Counted from the first letter of the stretch, positions 41,625 to 51,252 are shown. The stretch is DNA of 64,000 nucleotides from Salegentibacter agarivorans (GCF_900113135.1 NZ_FOOH01000006.1:1-64000), one strand, 5' to 3'. Numbers and translations: made by a program. The notes: a model not told the origin generated them from the letters alone.

Positions 41625-44597
41625 CTAAGAAAACTGGTAGCCAACCAACCGAGGATCAGTTAAGGTGTCCTGGCGTTGCAGCCATTGTATGCTAATAGAA
41701 ATATAATCCAATTCGTTATTTACCCTGCCGTAGCATTTATAAATTCCTTTGCTGCGCAACGGATATTTTTCTGCGGTAGCAGGAAATTGAACCGTGTCGA
41801 AAACATCGCCCTCAGCATCAAAAAAAGTCCCGAAATACATATATTTCCCGTTAGAAGTTCCAGTTTTTTTAGCGGTGATCAGGGCACCATAAATCAAAAC
41901 TTCCTTTCCCACATAATGTTTTAAATCTTTTGCTCTTACCGATTTTTCGATAGGATTTTTAAGCAATTTAAAATGTGAACAAAGCGGAAAACCCAGCAAT
42001 TCCATTTGGTCAAAAGCTTCTATTAATGCTGAATATTGAAACTGCGGAAGTTCAAAATCCCGGTGAGCAGTATTAAATAATTTTTCCTGTGTAGCTACCG
42101 GTTTGGAGGCATTCAGTTTAAAATGAGCTTTCCATAGTAAATGATGTTTATCTGTTTGTGTGAATCTAAAAGCATCAATTTTCAGTAAAATACTTAGCTG
42201 TTCTATTGAAATAGAAACCCGATCTATAAAATCATCAAAGGACTTAAAAACACCAAAAAACTGCCGATTTTCCAGGATTTGCTGTACGGTTTTAGTTTCC
42301 AATTCTTTGATATAACCTAATCCCAGGTAAATATCTTTTCCAAAAATACTATTTGGGTGATCGCTTTTATTGATACAGGGAGGATGCACTCTCCCGCCGC
42401 ATTTTCTAATTTCCTGGATATAAGTTTCTACATCATAAAATCCGCCGCCGTTATTAAGCGCAGCCACCATAAATTCTAGCGGAAAATATTTTTTCAAATA
42501 CAAACTTTGGTAACTTTCTACCGCATAAGAAGCCGAATGTCCCTTTGGAAATGCATAACCGGCAAAAGAAGAAATTTGCTCCCAAACCTCATCAATAATC
42601 TTTTTATTATAGCCTTTTTGTTTACAATTTTCCCTGAATTTAGCTTCAATTCTTTCCATCTGGCCCTTAGAGGTTTTTTTTCCACTCATTCCCCGCCGCA
42701 AAACATCAGCATCTTCAAAACTAAGTCCGGCGAATTTATGAGCTACTTTCATCACATCTTCCTGGTAGACCATAATCCCGTAAGTATCACCCATAATTTC
42801 GAGCATCACCGGGTGGCCTTGTTTTCTTCGTTTAGGATCGCGATGCCGTTTTATATATTCTTCTTTCATCCCACCACTGGAAATTCCGGGCCTGATTATA
42901 GAACTCGCGGCTACCAGATTTAAATAATTATCGGTTTGTAGTTTAGTGAGCAGACCACGCATTGCAGGAGATTCTACATAAAAAACACCCATACAATCAC
43001 CGGTTTTTAGCAAATTATTGATTTCCGGATCTTCCTTAAAAACAGCAATATTTTCAATCTCCTCAATTTCAGCATTTGGTTGATTTTTCCTTATAATTTC
43101 AATCGCATCGGTGATCTTTGAGAGTCCGCGTTGGGCAAGAATATCAAATTTATGAATCCCCACTTCTTCCGCGATATTCATATCTATCTGGATTGTTTCA
43201 AAACCTTTGGGTGGCAAAAAAGTAGCGGCATAATTATAGATGCTGTCATTCAGAATTAAAATTCCGCCGGAATGCACACTCAAATAATTGGGAAAACCTT
43301 CAATTAAAGCGCTGTAACGTAACACCAATTTTTCCAATTGATCCAGCTCATTTATACTAAAAAATCCTGCTGAAAGTTTATCTATGTTTTCTTTAGGCAA
43401 ACCAAAAACCTTACCCAATTCCCGGGATACCGCTCGGCGTTTAAAAGTTACATAAGTTCCCATTAAAGCGGTGAACTCGTACTTTTTGAAAATAAAATCA
43501 GTTACTTCGTTACGATCTTTCCAGGAGAAATCGATATCAAAATCAGGTGGAGAACTTCGACTTTCATTAATAAAACGTTCAAAATATAAATCCAGCTCTA
43601 CGGGATCTACATTGGTAATTCCAATAATATAAGCAATAATAGAATTGGCACCACTTCCCCGCCCTATAAACGGAAAATTCTGCGACCGGGCATAACTTAC
43701 AATATCATAATTGATCAAAAAATAGGAAACAAAGCCGAGTTTTATGATGGCATTCAGCTCTTTTTCTACTCGTTCCAAAACCTCTGGTTCTAACTTTGGA
43801 TAACGTTTTGGCAGGTTTTCATCACATAGTTTTCTTAACCGGGCAACATCAGCTTCAGGGCTGTCACCTGAAACCAACAAATTTCGATTTTGGGTTTTTC
43901 CGAATTTGAAATCTACCCGACAGGCATTTACCAATTCGTGTGTGTTCTCTAAAATATAGGAGAAATCTTCAAATTCTGAAGTGATAATTTCTGAAGCTAT
44001 CATTTGATGAGAAAAAGAACCCTGCTCGTTTTCAGGAAGCTGGCTAAGTAAAACATTATTATCTATGGCCCGCAACAACCGGTGTGCATTATAATCACGC
44101 TTATTCCTAAAACTCACGCTTTGCTGCAATACCAGTTTATCTTTAAATTCAAGGTATTTTGAGAATTTAAGCTTCCGCAGACTTTCCACAGAAATTCCAA
44201 TGAATTCATTCTTCCTGAAATTCGTCTTTTTGTGTGCAAATACTTTTTCAAAAGGATAAATAATAAAGCAATCAGGTAATTCGGGCGCTTCAGGTTTAAA
44301 ATCTTTTTTTAGATGAAATTGTTGCGATAAATGTTCGTTTAACTGCCTAAAACCTTCATTGTTTTTAGCGACCCCAACATATTGTTGCTCCGCTCCATTT
44401 CTAAAATCTATTCCCACAATTGGTTTTATTCCATATTCCGAAGCAATTTTTATAAAATTTAAACAAGCCGAAGTATTATTAATATCGGTAAGCGCTAAAG
44501 ATTCCACTTTAAATTCCCGGGCGAGTTCACAGAGTTTTTCCACTGAGAAAGTCCCGTAGCGCAGTGAGTACCAGGTATGGCAGTTTAAATAGATCAT
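41625..44597 (-). CDS. dnaE2: Error-prone-type DNA polymerase III alpha subunit (DnaE2/ImuC-like)
   Basis: A C-family replicative-type polymerase of 990 aa, shorter than the main DnaE (about 1150-1450). It has an N-terminal PHP domain (LNCHTWYSLRYGTFSVEKLC), the polymerase core with SSPPDFDIDFSWKDRNEVTD (catalytic aspartates), RGSGANSIIAYIIG and RRGMSGKKTSKGQMERIEAK, helix-hairpin elements (FPKGHSASYAVESYQSLYLK), and a C-terminal OB fold. The length and the direct link to a Y-family polymerase gene point to translesion synthesis. Its start overlaps the dinB stop (TAATG). No LexA-like regulator is next to it, so damage induction cannot be judged. Confidence 0.85.
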   Translation of the reverse strand: MIYLNCHTWYSLRYGTFSVEKLCELAREFKVESLALTDINNTSACLNFIKIASEYGIKPIVGIDFRNGAEQQYVGVAKNNEGFRQLNEHLSQQFHLKKDFKPEAPELPDCFIIYPFEKVFAHKKTNFRKNEFIGISVESLRKLKFSKYLEFKDKLVLQQSVSFRNKRDYNAHRLLRAIDNNVLLSQLPENEQGSFSHQMIASEIITSEFEDFSYILENTHELVNACRVDFKFGKTQNRNLLVSGDSPEADVARLRKLCDENLPKRYPKLEPEVLERVEKELNAIIKLGFVSYFLINYDIVSYARSQNFPFIGRGSGANSIIAYIIGITNVDPVELDLYFERFINESRSSPPDFDIDFSWKDRNEVTDFIFKKYEFTALMGTYVTFKRRAVSRELGKVFGLPKENIDKLSAGFFSINELDQLEKLVLRYSALIEGFPNYLSVHSGGILILNDSIYNYAATFLPPKGFETIQIDMNIAEEVGIHKFDILAQRGLSKITDAIEIIRKNQPNAEIEEIENIAVFKEDPEINNLLKTGDCMGVFYVESPAMRGLLTKLQTDNYLNLVAASSIIRPGISSGGMKEEYIKRHRDPKRRKQGHPVMLEIMGDTYGIMVYQEDVMKVAHKFAGLSFEDADVLRRGMSGKKTSKGQMERIEAKFRENCKQKGYNKKIIDEVWEQISSFAGYAFPKGHSASYAVESYQSLYLKKYFPLEFMVAALNNGGGFYDVETYIQEIRKCGGRVHPPCINKSDHPNSIFGKDIYLGLGYIKELETKTVQQILENRQFFGVFKSFDDFIDRVSISIEQLSILLKIDAFRFTQTDKHHLLWKAHFKLNASKPVATQEKLFNTAHRDFELPQFQYSALIEAFDQMELLGFPLCSHFKLLKNPIEKSVRAKDLKHYVGKEVLIYGALITAKKTGTSNGKYMYFGTFFDAEGDVFDTVQFPATAEKYPLRSKGIYKCYGRVNNELDYISISIQWLQRQDTLTDPRLVGYQFS

Positions 44598-45814
44598 TAT
44601 TGTTTTCTATGTGCTAGCACAATTGGCGGTTCGCCGTTAAACGGATTTCCCATGCGGCCAATGGTTTTTGTGCCCATGGTGACCGCGCGCATCACACTAT
44701 GTTCTCCAAAACGCTCTTTAATTTTATCTATAGAATTATATAAATTCAGCATTTCTTCAGAATCATCAAACAGGTTAATCTGGTAATTTCCACCTACTAG
44801 TCCGCTGAATTTCACACCGATTAACCGAATCAACAACCGGCGGGAATAGAGTTGCTTAAAGAGCATTTCAACTTTAGGAATTAGAATATGATCGGCGCTG
44901 GTATAGGAGATTTTCACCTGTTTAGAATGCGTCTGATAATCGGAATACCTGATTTTTACACTTACCACGCTGGTTAATTTATTTCCTCGCCGTAACTGGT
45001 AAGCCAGGCTTTCGGCCATAGCCACCAAAGTGGCGTGCAGGCGCACCATATCTATAGTATCGCGGCCAAAAGTGCGCTCGGTAGAGATAGACTTTCTTTC
45101 GTGATAAGGAATAATTGGTGTATCGTCCAGGCCATTAGCACGCTTCCAGATAGTTCGCCCGGCCTTTCCTAAAACACTTTCCAACATTTCCACTGGCATT
45201 TCCTGGATAGTTTTTATTTCTCTAACGCCTAAATTCAGTAGTTTTTGAAAGGTCTTATTACCAACCATCGGGATTTTATTTACACTTAAGGGTGCAAGAA
45301 AAATTTTTTCATTTCCATGCGGAATTATAATTTCGGCATTAGGTTTGGCTTCTCCCGTAGCGATCTTAGAAACCACCTTGTTTTGTGAAAGTCCGAAAGA
45401 AATTGGCAAGCCGCTTTCCTTTATAATTGTCTGTCTCAACTCACTGGCAAATTGATTGATGCCGAAAAATTTATCCATCCCACTCAAATCGGCATAAAAC
45501 TCATCTACACTGGCTTTTTCAAAACTGGGCACCTGGTTTTTAATAATTTCTGTAACTTCTTTCGAATGTTTGGTGTAAGTACTGGCATTTCCTTTAATTA
45601 CGGTGGCCTGCGGACAAAGCTGCCGGGCTACTTTCATTGCCATCCCCGAGTGTACTCCAAATTTTCTCGTCTCATAACTACAGGCCGCCACTACCCCACG
45701 ATCTCCCATTCCACCTACGATAAGCGGTTTACCATTCAATTCAGAATTTTGTTTACGTTCTACCGAAACAAAAAATGCATCGAGATCCAGGTGTAAAATA
45801 GACTTATTTTTCAT
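44597..45814 (-). CDS. dinB: Y-family DNA polymerase IV
   Basis: A translesion polymerase of 405 aa. Catalytic parts are ILHLDLDAFFVSVE (first metal Asp) and ASVDEFYADLSGMD (Asp-Glu). The thumb (IATGEAKPNAEIII, NKTFQKLLNLGVREIKTIQE) and the little-finger domain (SISTERTFGRDTIDMVRLHA, VVSVKIRYSDYQT) follow. A clamp-binding motif, QINLF, lies near residue 345. It is translationally coupled to dnaE2 and divergent from the membrane protein pair. In Bacteroidota a dinB-dnaE2 unit takes the place of the imuB-dnaE2 cassette of Proteobacteria. Confidence 0.92.
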   Translation of the reverse strand: MKNKSILHLDLDAFFVSVERKQNSELNGKPLIVGGMGDRGVVAACSYETRKFGVHSGMAMKVARQLCPQATVIKGNASTYTKHSKEVTEIIKNQVPSFEKASVDEFYADLSGMDKFFGINQFASELRQTIIKESGLPISFGLSQNKVVSKIATGEAKPNAEIIIPHGNEKIFLAPLSVNKIPMVGNKTFQKLLNLGVREIKTIQEMPVEMLESVLGKAGRTIWKRANGLDDTPIIPYHERKSISTERTFGRDTIDMVRLHATLVAMAESLAYQLRRGNKLTSVVSVKIRYSDYQTHSKQVKISYTSADHILIPKVEMLFKQLYSRRLLIRLIGVKFSGLVGGNYQINLFDDSEEMLNLYNSIDKIKERFGEHSVMRAVTMGTKTIGRMGNPFNGEPPIVLAHRKQ

Positions 45815-46024
45815 TTTTGGATTATTTCCTTTTTATAGGATATTTTCCAAAATTATAAAATATTTAAACTCAAAATTATTCTGCTTCGTTAAATTTTGAA
45901 AAGAATTTTTCAGCTTGATTATTCTGAAAAAGTCAAAATAAAAGCCCTTTTATTATTAAAATCTAACAACCTAAAATCTATAGTTTTAGTAGTTTTGCCG
46001 ACTTAAAAGTACCAAGCCTGAAGT

Positions 46025-46576
46025 ATGACGAAAATATTCAGAAGATTATCTTTCTTTATTCTAATCATGATGCAGTTTGCATTTTTGTTCGCTATATTTT
46101 TTGATAAGATGAATGCTCCCCTCGTACTTTTATTTTTGGGGATAATTTCGGTATTAATAAGTCTTGCTTATTTTAAAGCGCCACGGCAAGAGGAAAGGTA
46201 TTTTATAAAAGATCTTTATCTTATTCTTTTTGCGGTGACCGGTGCCCTAAGCACATTTTTTATAAATATTGAACTTAAATATGGCCCGGTACTTGCCGCC
46301 GGATTTATAGGAACCCTGGCTTCTTTTGTGCCTTCAATAAATAGAAAATCAAATCTTTTAAAAGAAGCACCACCCGCTATTTACTGCGGTGCTTTTGTGG
46401 GAATGACTTCGGCCAGTGTAGCGCCCAATTTAAAATTTATTCTACTGGCCGGTATTATCGCAGGTAGCATTCTTATTCTTTCTAAAAATATTTTTAACGG
46501 ATTTGGTGGTAAACTGGGAACTATCGCTTTTGGTAGTATTGCCATCACTTCCGCCATTTTATATACCCTGTTTTAA
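46025..46576 (+). CDS. Unknown membrane protein, first of a related pair
   Basis: A 183 aa protein with six hydrophobic segments. The second half reads YGPVLAAGFIGTLASFVPSI, AIYCGAFVGMTSASVAPNL and NGFGGKLGTIAFGSIAITSA. The next protein repeats this scheme (AVRASASLSLLVGLF, IGATFIGMVSSKILPSY, KGYGGALGTTAAISVLVSL). The shared marks are F-x-G-M-x-S near one helix end and G-F/Y-G-G-x-L-G-T in a re-entrant-looking loop. The genes overlap (TAATG). I do not recognise the family. A two-subunit transporter or channel is the simplest guess. Confidence 0.55.
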   Translation: MTKIFRRLSFFILIMMQFAFLFAIFFDKMNAPLVLLFLGIISVLISLAYFKAPRQEERYFIKDLYLILFAVTGALSTFFINIELKYGPVLAAGFIGTLASFVPSINRKSNLLKEAPPAIYCGAFVGMTSASVAPNLKFILLAGIIAGSILILSKNIFNGFGGKLGTIAFGSIAITSAILYTLF

Positions 46577-46995
46577 TGGAAATAAGCATTCTTTTTCTCA
46601 CCGGAATTATTTCTGCCATTCTAACTTATGTAGTGAATAACAAGTACAGGCAGGGTGCTGTTCGTGCTTCAGCAAGCCTCTCGCTTTTGGTGGGTTTATT
46701 TTTCTATTCTTTTCCTGATATTTTTAATCCATATTTAACCAAAAACATCCCTATAGTTTTTATTGGCGCTACTTTTATAGGAATGGTTTCTTCAAAAATA
46801 CTCCCCAGCTATTTACTAGTAGGTTTTTCAGGATTTATCTTTTCTATTATCTACCTAAATGCGAGTCCGTTTTTTAAAGGTTATGGCGGCGCTTTGGGTA
46901 CTACGGCAGCGATTTCTGTATTAGTTTCATTAAGCCTTGCTTTAGTTTCTAAGAGTGAGAAACTACCCTGGCGGAAGAAGACTAAAAAACATTAG
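46576..46995 (+). CDS. Unknown membrane protein, second of a related pair
   Basis: A 139 aa protein with four or five hydrophobic segments and a basic tail (SEKLPWRKKTKKH). It lacks the N-terminal third of its neighbour, but matches the rest in order: a Gly/Ala-rich helix, F-I-G-M-V-S-S, and GYGGALGTTAAIS. It begins on the last base of the neighbour's stop codon, so both are made together. The downstream gene is convergent. Function unknown. Confidence 0.55.
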   Translation: MEISILFLTGIISAILTYVVNNKYRQGAVRASASLSLLVGLFFYSFPDIFNPYLTKNIPIVFIGATFIGMVSSKILPSYLLVGFSGFIFSIIYLNASPFFKGYGGALGTTAAISVLVSLSLALVSKSEKLPWRKKTKKH

Positions 46996-47013
46996 AAAAA
47001 CCTTCAGAATAAA

Positions 47014-47706
47014 TTATTCTTTCTCTACCACATCTTTCAAAATACTCCATACATTGTCGGCTACAATTTTGTAACCTTCGGCGGTGGGATGAATGCCGTC
47101 TTGCTGATTTAGCTCTGCATCTCCCGCTACGCCTTCAAGAAGAAAAGGAATGAGTTGCAAATTATTTCCTTCGGCAAGTTCAGGAAAAATATTTCTGAAA
47201 TCGGTGGTATATTCTTCTCCCATATTTGGTGGAATCTGCATTCCGGCTAAAACTATTTTAGTATCGGGATTTTTCTCTTTTACAGTATCTATAATATCCT
47301 GAAGATTTCTACGAGTTTCAGTTATTGGGATTCCTCTTAAGCCATCATTCGCTCCTAATTCCAATACAAAAATATCTACATCCTGATTTAACACCCAGTT
47401 AATGCGATTTTTTCCGCTGGCAGTAGTTTCCCCGCTTAATCCAGCATTTACTACTTCATAATTATAATTCAGGGAATCTAATCTATTTTGAATAAGCGCC
47501 GGGAAAGCTTCAGAAGCTTCTAACCCCATTCCCGCTGTAAGGCTATTTCCGAAGAAAAGAATCACGTTTTTTTCACTTACCTCAGCTTCAGTTTCGGTTT
47601 GTGTTTCTTCTTTGCTTTTTTCTTCCGATTTCTTTTCAGCATTTTCTCCGCAGGAAATCATTATAAATATTGAAAAAACAGCAAAATAATACTTCAAGTT
47701 TCTCAT
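47014..47706 (-). CDS. tesA: GDSL/SGNH-type esterase lipoprotein (TesA-like)
   Basis: A predicted lipoprotein of 230 aa; I use the ATG at 47706 (MRNLKYYFAVFSIFIMISCG) because it gives a clean signal and lipobox ending at Cys19. A Glu/Lys-rich linker follows. The SGNH blocks are FFGNSLTAGMGL (block I, nucleophile Ser; here GNS in place of GDS), NAGLSGETTASG (Gly), LELGANDGLRG (Asn) and DGIHPTAEGY (Asp-x-x-His). TesA-type enzymes hydrolyse thioesters and lysophospholipids in the periplasm. It is divergent from an ABC transporter pair, the same neighbourhood as E. coli tesA-ybbAP. Confidence 0.9.
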   Translation of the reverse strand: MRNLKYYFAVFSIFIMISCGENAEKKSEEKSKEETQTETEAEVSEKNVILFFGNSLTAGMGLEASEAFPALIQNRLDSLNYNYEVVNAGLSGETTASGKNRINWVLNQDVDIFVLELGANDGLRGIPITETRRNLQDIIDTVKEKNPDTKIVLAGMQIPPNMGEEYTTDFRNIFPELAEGNNLQLIPFLLEGVAGDAELNQQDGIHPTAEGYKIVADNVWSILKDVVEKE

Positions 47707-47779
47707 AGCAACGGGGTTTATAATCAAATCATTTCCTTATTTTGTCTGCATTCAAAAAAGACAATAATCAAGTAATAAG

Positions 47780-48466
47780 ATGGCAAAGATATTAAACGTT
47801 CGCAACCTGGAGAAAAGCTATTCCAGCGGTTCTAAAAAACTTAAAGTTCTCCAGGATATTAATTTTGAAGTAGAAGAACAAAAAACCTTTGCTATTGTAG
47901 GCCCATCCGGAAGTGGAAAAACCACGCTACTGGGACTTTGTGCGGGATTAGACAGGCCAGATTCCGGAATTATTGATTTATGCGGAAGCGAACTTAGCAC
48001 GTTAGATGAAGACGAAAGAGCGCTATTGCGCAATCAACATATTGGATTTGTTTTCCAGGATTTCCAGTTGCTACCAACACTTACTGCCTTAGAAAATGTG
48101 GCTGTTCCATTAGAACTTCAGGGGAATAAAAATGCTTCTAAAATAGGAAAAGAATTATTAGAAAAAGTAGGATTAGGCGACCGTATAAATCATTATCCTT
48201 CCCAACTTTCTGGGGGAGAACAGCAACGAGTGGCGTTAGCGCGTGCTTTTTCTACGCGACCTTCGGTTTTATTTGCCGATGAACCTACCGGAAATCTCGA
48301 TGCCGAAACCGGCGAAAAAGTAGAAGAATTGCTTTTCGATCTCAATAAAGAAGCAGGTACAACTTTGATTATCGTAACTCACGATATTGAATTAGCAGCA
48401 AAAACACAGCATATTCTAAAACTAAAAGGAGGAAAAATTGTTGAAAATCAAGAAACGCAAGTATAA
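47780..48466 (+). CDS. ybbA: ABC transporter ATPase (YbbA/LolD-like)
   Basis: The ATPase of a MacB/LolD-class mechanotransmission complex, 228 aa. It has Walker A VGPSGSGKTTLLG (about 36-48), Q loop FVFQDFQLLPTL, signature YPSQLSGGEQQRVALARAF, Walker B VLFADEPTGNLD and the H loop VTHDIELA. It is followed three bases later by its permease gene. Confidence 0.93.
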   Translation: MAKILNVRNLEKSYSSGSKKLKVLQDINFEVEEQKTFAIVGPSGSGKTTLLGLCAGLDRPDSGIIDLCGSELSTLDEDERALLRNQHIGFVFQDFQLLPTLTALENVAVPLELQGNKNASKIGKELLEKVGLGDRINHYPSQLSGGEQQRVALARAFSTRPSVLFADEPTGNLDAETGEKVEELLFDLNKEAGTTLIIVTHDIELAAKTQHILKLKGGKIVENQETQV

Positions 48467-48469
48467 AAG

Positions 48470-51019
48470 ATGAACACCAATAAACCCTCTAAACCCGGTA
48501 TTAACTGGCTTTTTAAAATGGCCTGGCGCGACGGAAAGGCTAGCGGTAAAAAGTTAACGCTTTTTATGGCTTCTATCGTTCTGGGAATTGCCGCGGTAGT
48601 TTCCATTCAATCTTTTGGAGAAAATCTAAAAGACAATATTTCCTTGCAATCTAAAGCGCTGATGGGCGCCGATTTTAAAATAGACAGCGACGATCCTCCC
48701 AATGAACGCGTTATGCAAGTTATGGATTCACTGGGCGGGCCTGAAGCTCGGGAGATCAAATTTGCTTCTATGGCTGCTTTTCCGCAAAGCGAAGCCACAA
48801 AATTAATGCAGGTTAGAGGAATTGAAGGTGGATTCCCATTTTACGGCGAATTGGAAACTCAGCCGGCAGAAGCTGCCAAAACATACCAGGAAGATGCTGC
48901 AGCTTTGGTTGATGCAACGGTAATGCTTCAGTTAGGGGTAAAGCCTGGCGATAGCATTAAAATTGGAAAAGTTACTTTGCCAATTGCAGGGGCACTCAAT
49001 AGCGTTCCGGGAAGTACGGCTATTTTTAGTTCGGTAGCTCCTCCGGTACTTATTCCATATAAGTTTATTGAAGAATCTGGCCTTGTACAAACCGGAAGCC
49101 GTATAGATTACGAATTCTATTTTACAGCCGATCCTAAAACCGATATGGAAAAGCTGGATGAAGAACTGGATCCTATCCTTGATGCTGAAGAATCCGATAT
49201 AGATACCCACATCTCCACCAGCGACCGATTGGGAAGACGCTATGAAAATTTCGGAAAATTTCTTAATCTCGTTGCTTTTATCGCGCTGCTGCTTGGTTGT
49301 GTTGGTATTGCGAGCGCCATTCATATTTACATCAAAGAAAAGTTACGTGCCGTAGCTGTTCTAAAATGTTTGGGCGCCAGCAAAAAGCAAACTTTCTTAA
49401 TTTACCTTATCCAGGTTGCTTTTATGGGTTTAATTGGCGGTATTTTAGGTACTGCCCTCGGTTTAATTCTTCAGCAATTATTTCCCTGGCTTTTAGAAGG
49501 CTTGTTACCGGTAGATGTTCAAATCACTTTTTCCTTACAGGTAATTGTGATGGGAATTTTATTAGGAATTTTGATGTCGGTTTTATTTGCGCTCTACCCG
49601 TTAATCGGAACACTTTATATTTCTCCTTTACAGGCGCTACGAGTAATAAAAGAAGATTCTAAAAAATCCCGAAAGGCAATTATTTTAGTTTCAATAGGAA
49701 TCTTTTTATTCATCTTCTTGTTTTCGCTTTGGCTACTGGAAGATTGGAAATACTCCCTCTCGTTTGTAGGCGGAATTTTAGTCACTTTTTCAATCCTGGC
49801 CGGAATAGCCTATCTATTTATGCGGGCTATTCGTAAGTATTTTCCGCATAGCTGGGGTTTTGTAGCCCGGCAAAGCTTACTGAATCTTTTTAGACCACAA
49901 AATCAAACCTTAACGCTGGTACTTGCTATTGGTGTAGGAACTTTTCTAATTAGTACGCTTTATTTTAGTAAAGATTTGCTACTGGCCCAGGCTTCTATAG
50001 AATCCCAGGCCGATAGCCCTAATATGATTCTTTTAGATGTACAATCTGAACAACGTGAAGCCGTAGCCCAAACAATAAAAGCGAATAATCTACCGGTTTT
50101 AAGCGATATTCCTATTGTCACTATGCGTGTACAAAATATAGCAGGAAAATCGGTTAACGAAATAAGAAATGATACTACTTCCCAAATTAATGGCTGGGTT
50201 TTAAACCACGAATTTAGGGTAACTTATCGCGATTCAATTATTGCTTCTGAATTTATTGAAAGCGGAGAATGGACCGCCGAAGGAGGAAATATTAGTCCCG
50301 TTCCTGTTTCTATAAGTGATAATTTTGCTGAAGATGCTAAAGTTGAAGTTGGAGACGAGCTTGTTTTTAACGTGCAGGGCGTTTTATTAGATGCAGTGGT
50401 GGGTAGTATAAGAACTGTAGACTGGTCTAGAATGCAACTGAATTTCTCCCTGGTTTTCCCAACAGGGGTTTTAGAAGACGCGCCGCAATTTCACGTGTTA
50501 ACCACCAAAGTTCCGGGGGAAGATGCATCGGCTAAATTACAACAGCAATTGGTGAAACAGTTTCCCAATGTTTCTATAATTGATCTTAGACAGATATTAA
50601 GTGTTATTGAAATGCTCCTGGGAAGAATTTCATGGATAATTAATTTTATGGCATTTTTCAGTATTTTAACGGGTGTTATTGTGCTTTTAGGAGCAATAAG
50701 AACCAGTAAATATCAACGAATTCGCGAAAGTGTGTTATTACGAACTTTGGGTGCTAAAGGCAGCCAAATTCTAAATATTACCGCTTTAGAATACATTTAC
50801 CTGGGAACCTTAGGCGGTTTATCTGGTGTATTGCTTTCTCTAATTAGCAGTCAGTTATTGGCCTGGTTGGTTTTTGAATCGCCATTTACCCCATCTCTGG
50901 TTCCATTTTTAGTAGTATTCCCGGGAATTGTCTTACTGGTATTGATTATTGGATTAAGTAATAGTTTAAGCGTAATACGAAAACCACCTTTAGAAGTTTT
51001 AAGAAAGGAAGTAACTTAA
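48470..51019 (+). CDS. ybbP: FtsX-type ABC permease (YbbP-like)
   Basis: A large inner-membrane permease of 849 aa. It begins NWLFKMAWRDGKASGKKLTL, the usual start of YbbP proteins, and contains two FtsX domains (around residues 265-400 with ALLLGCVGIASAIHIYIKEK and LRAVAVLKCLGASKKQTF; and 720-849 with GAIRTSKYQRIRESVLLRTL). Two large extracytoplasmic parts lie between membrane helices, ten or so in all. With the ATPase upstream it forms a complex that probably moves lipids, lipoproteins or hydrophobic compounds. The nearby TesA suggests a link to lipid turnover. Confidence 0.92.
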   Translation: MNTNKPSKPGINWLFKMAWRDGKASGKKLTLFMASIVLGIAAVVSIQSFGENLKDNISLQSKALMGADFKIDSDDPPNERVMQVMDSLGGPEAREIKFASMAAFPQSEATKLMQVRGIEGGFPFYGELETQPAEAAKTYQEDAAALVDATVMLQLGVKPGDSIKIGKVTLPIAGALNSVPGSTAIFSSVAPPVLIPYKFIEESGLVQTGSRIDYEFYFTADPKTDMEKLDEELDPILDAEESDIDTHISTSDRLGRRYENFGKFLNLVAFIALLLGCVGIASAIHIYIKEKLRAVAVLKCLGASKKQTFLIYLIQVAFMGLIGGILGTALGLILQQLFPWLLEGLLPVDVQITFSLQVIVMGILLGILMSVLFALYPLIGTLYISPLQALRVIKEDSKKSRKAIILVSIGIFLFIFLFSLWLLEDWKYSLSFVGGILVTFSILAGIAYLFMRAIRKYFPHSWGFVARQSLLNLFRPQNQTLTLVLAIGVGTFLISTLYFSKDLLLAQASIESQADSPNMILLDVQSEQREAVAQTIKANNLPVLSDIPIVTMRVQNIAGKSVNEIRNDTTSQINGWVLNHEFRVTYRDSIIASEFIESGEWTAEGGNISPVPVSISDNFAEDAKVEVGDELVFNVQGVLLDAVVGSIRTVDWSRMQLNFSLVFPTGVLEDAPQFHVLTTKVPGEDASAKLQQQLVKQFPNVSIIDLRQILSVIEMLLGRISWIINFMAFFSILTGVIVLLGAIRTSKYQRIRESVLLRTLGAKGSQILNITALEYIYLGTLGGLSGVLLSLISSQLLAWLVFESPFTPSLVPFLVVFPGIVLLVLIIGLSNSLSVIRKPPLEVLRKEVT

Positions 51020-51084
51020 AATATGTAACTTTAGCTGAAAGGATTACCAAAAATTATTATTAATTATAATTTTTTGACTTTTTA

Positions 51085-51203
51085 AAAAGTATTCTCATCT
51101 TAGGTTGAATCGTCACCCTGTCCCGAAGTTTCGGGATGGTTTCAGGGTCTAAGCTAAATTAAAATACTTTTCATCCTGGATGCTGAAATAAGTTCAGCAT
51201 GAA
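51085..51203. repeat. REP-like composite behind ybbP
   Basis: CGTCACCCTGTCCCGAAGTT, TCGGGATGGTTTCAGGGTCT (51111-51150) is a REP unit with a nested palindrome, and GGATGCTGAAATAAGTTCAG with CATGAAG (51178-51203) is the inverted partner. A 9-bp outer stem, AAAAGTATT (51085-51093) with AATACTTTT (51163-51171), encloses the first unit only. No T-run makes it a certain terminator. Confidence 0.6.
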
Positions 51204-51252
51204 GTATCCTGGAAGTAGAAGTTTAAACAATATGAATTAAAATAAATTTAAA

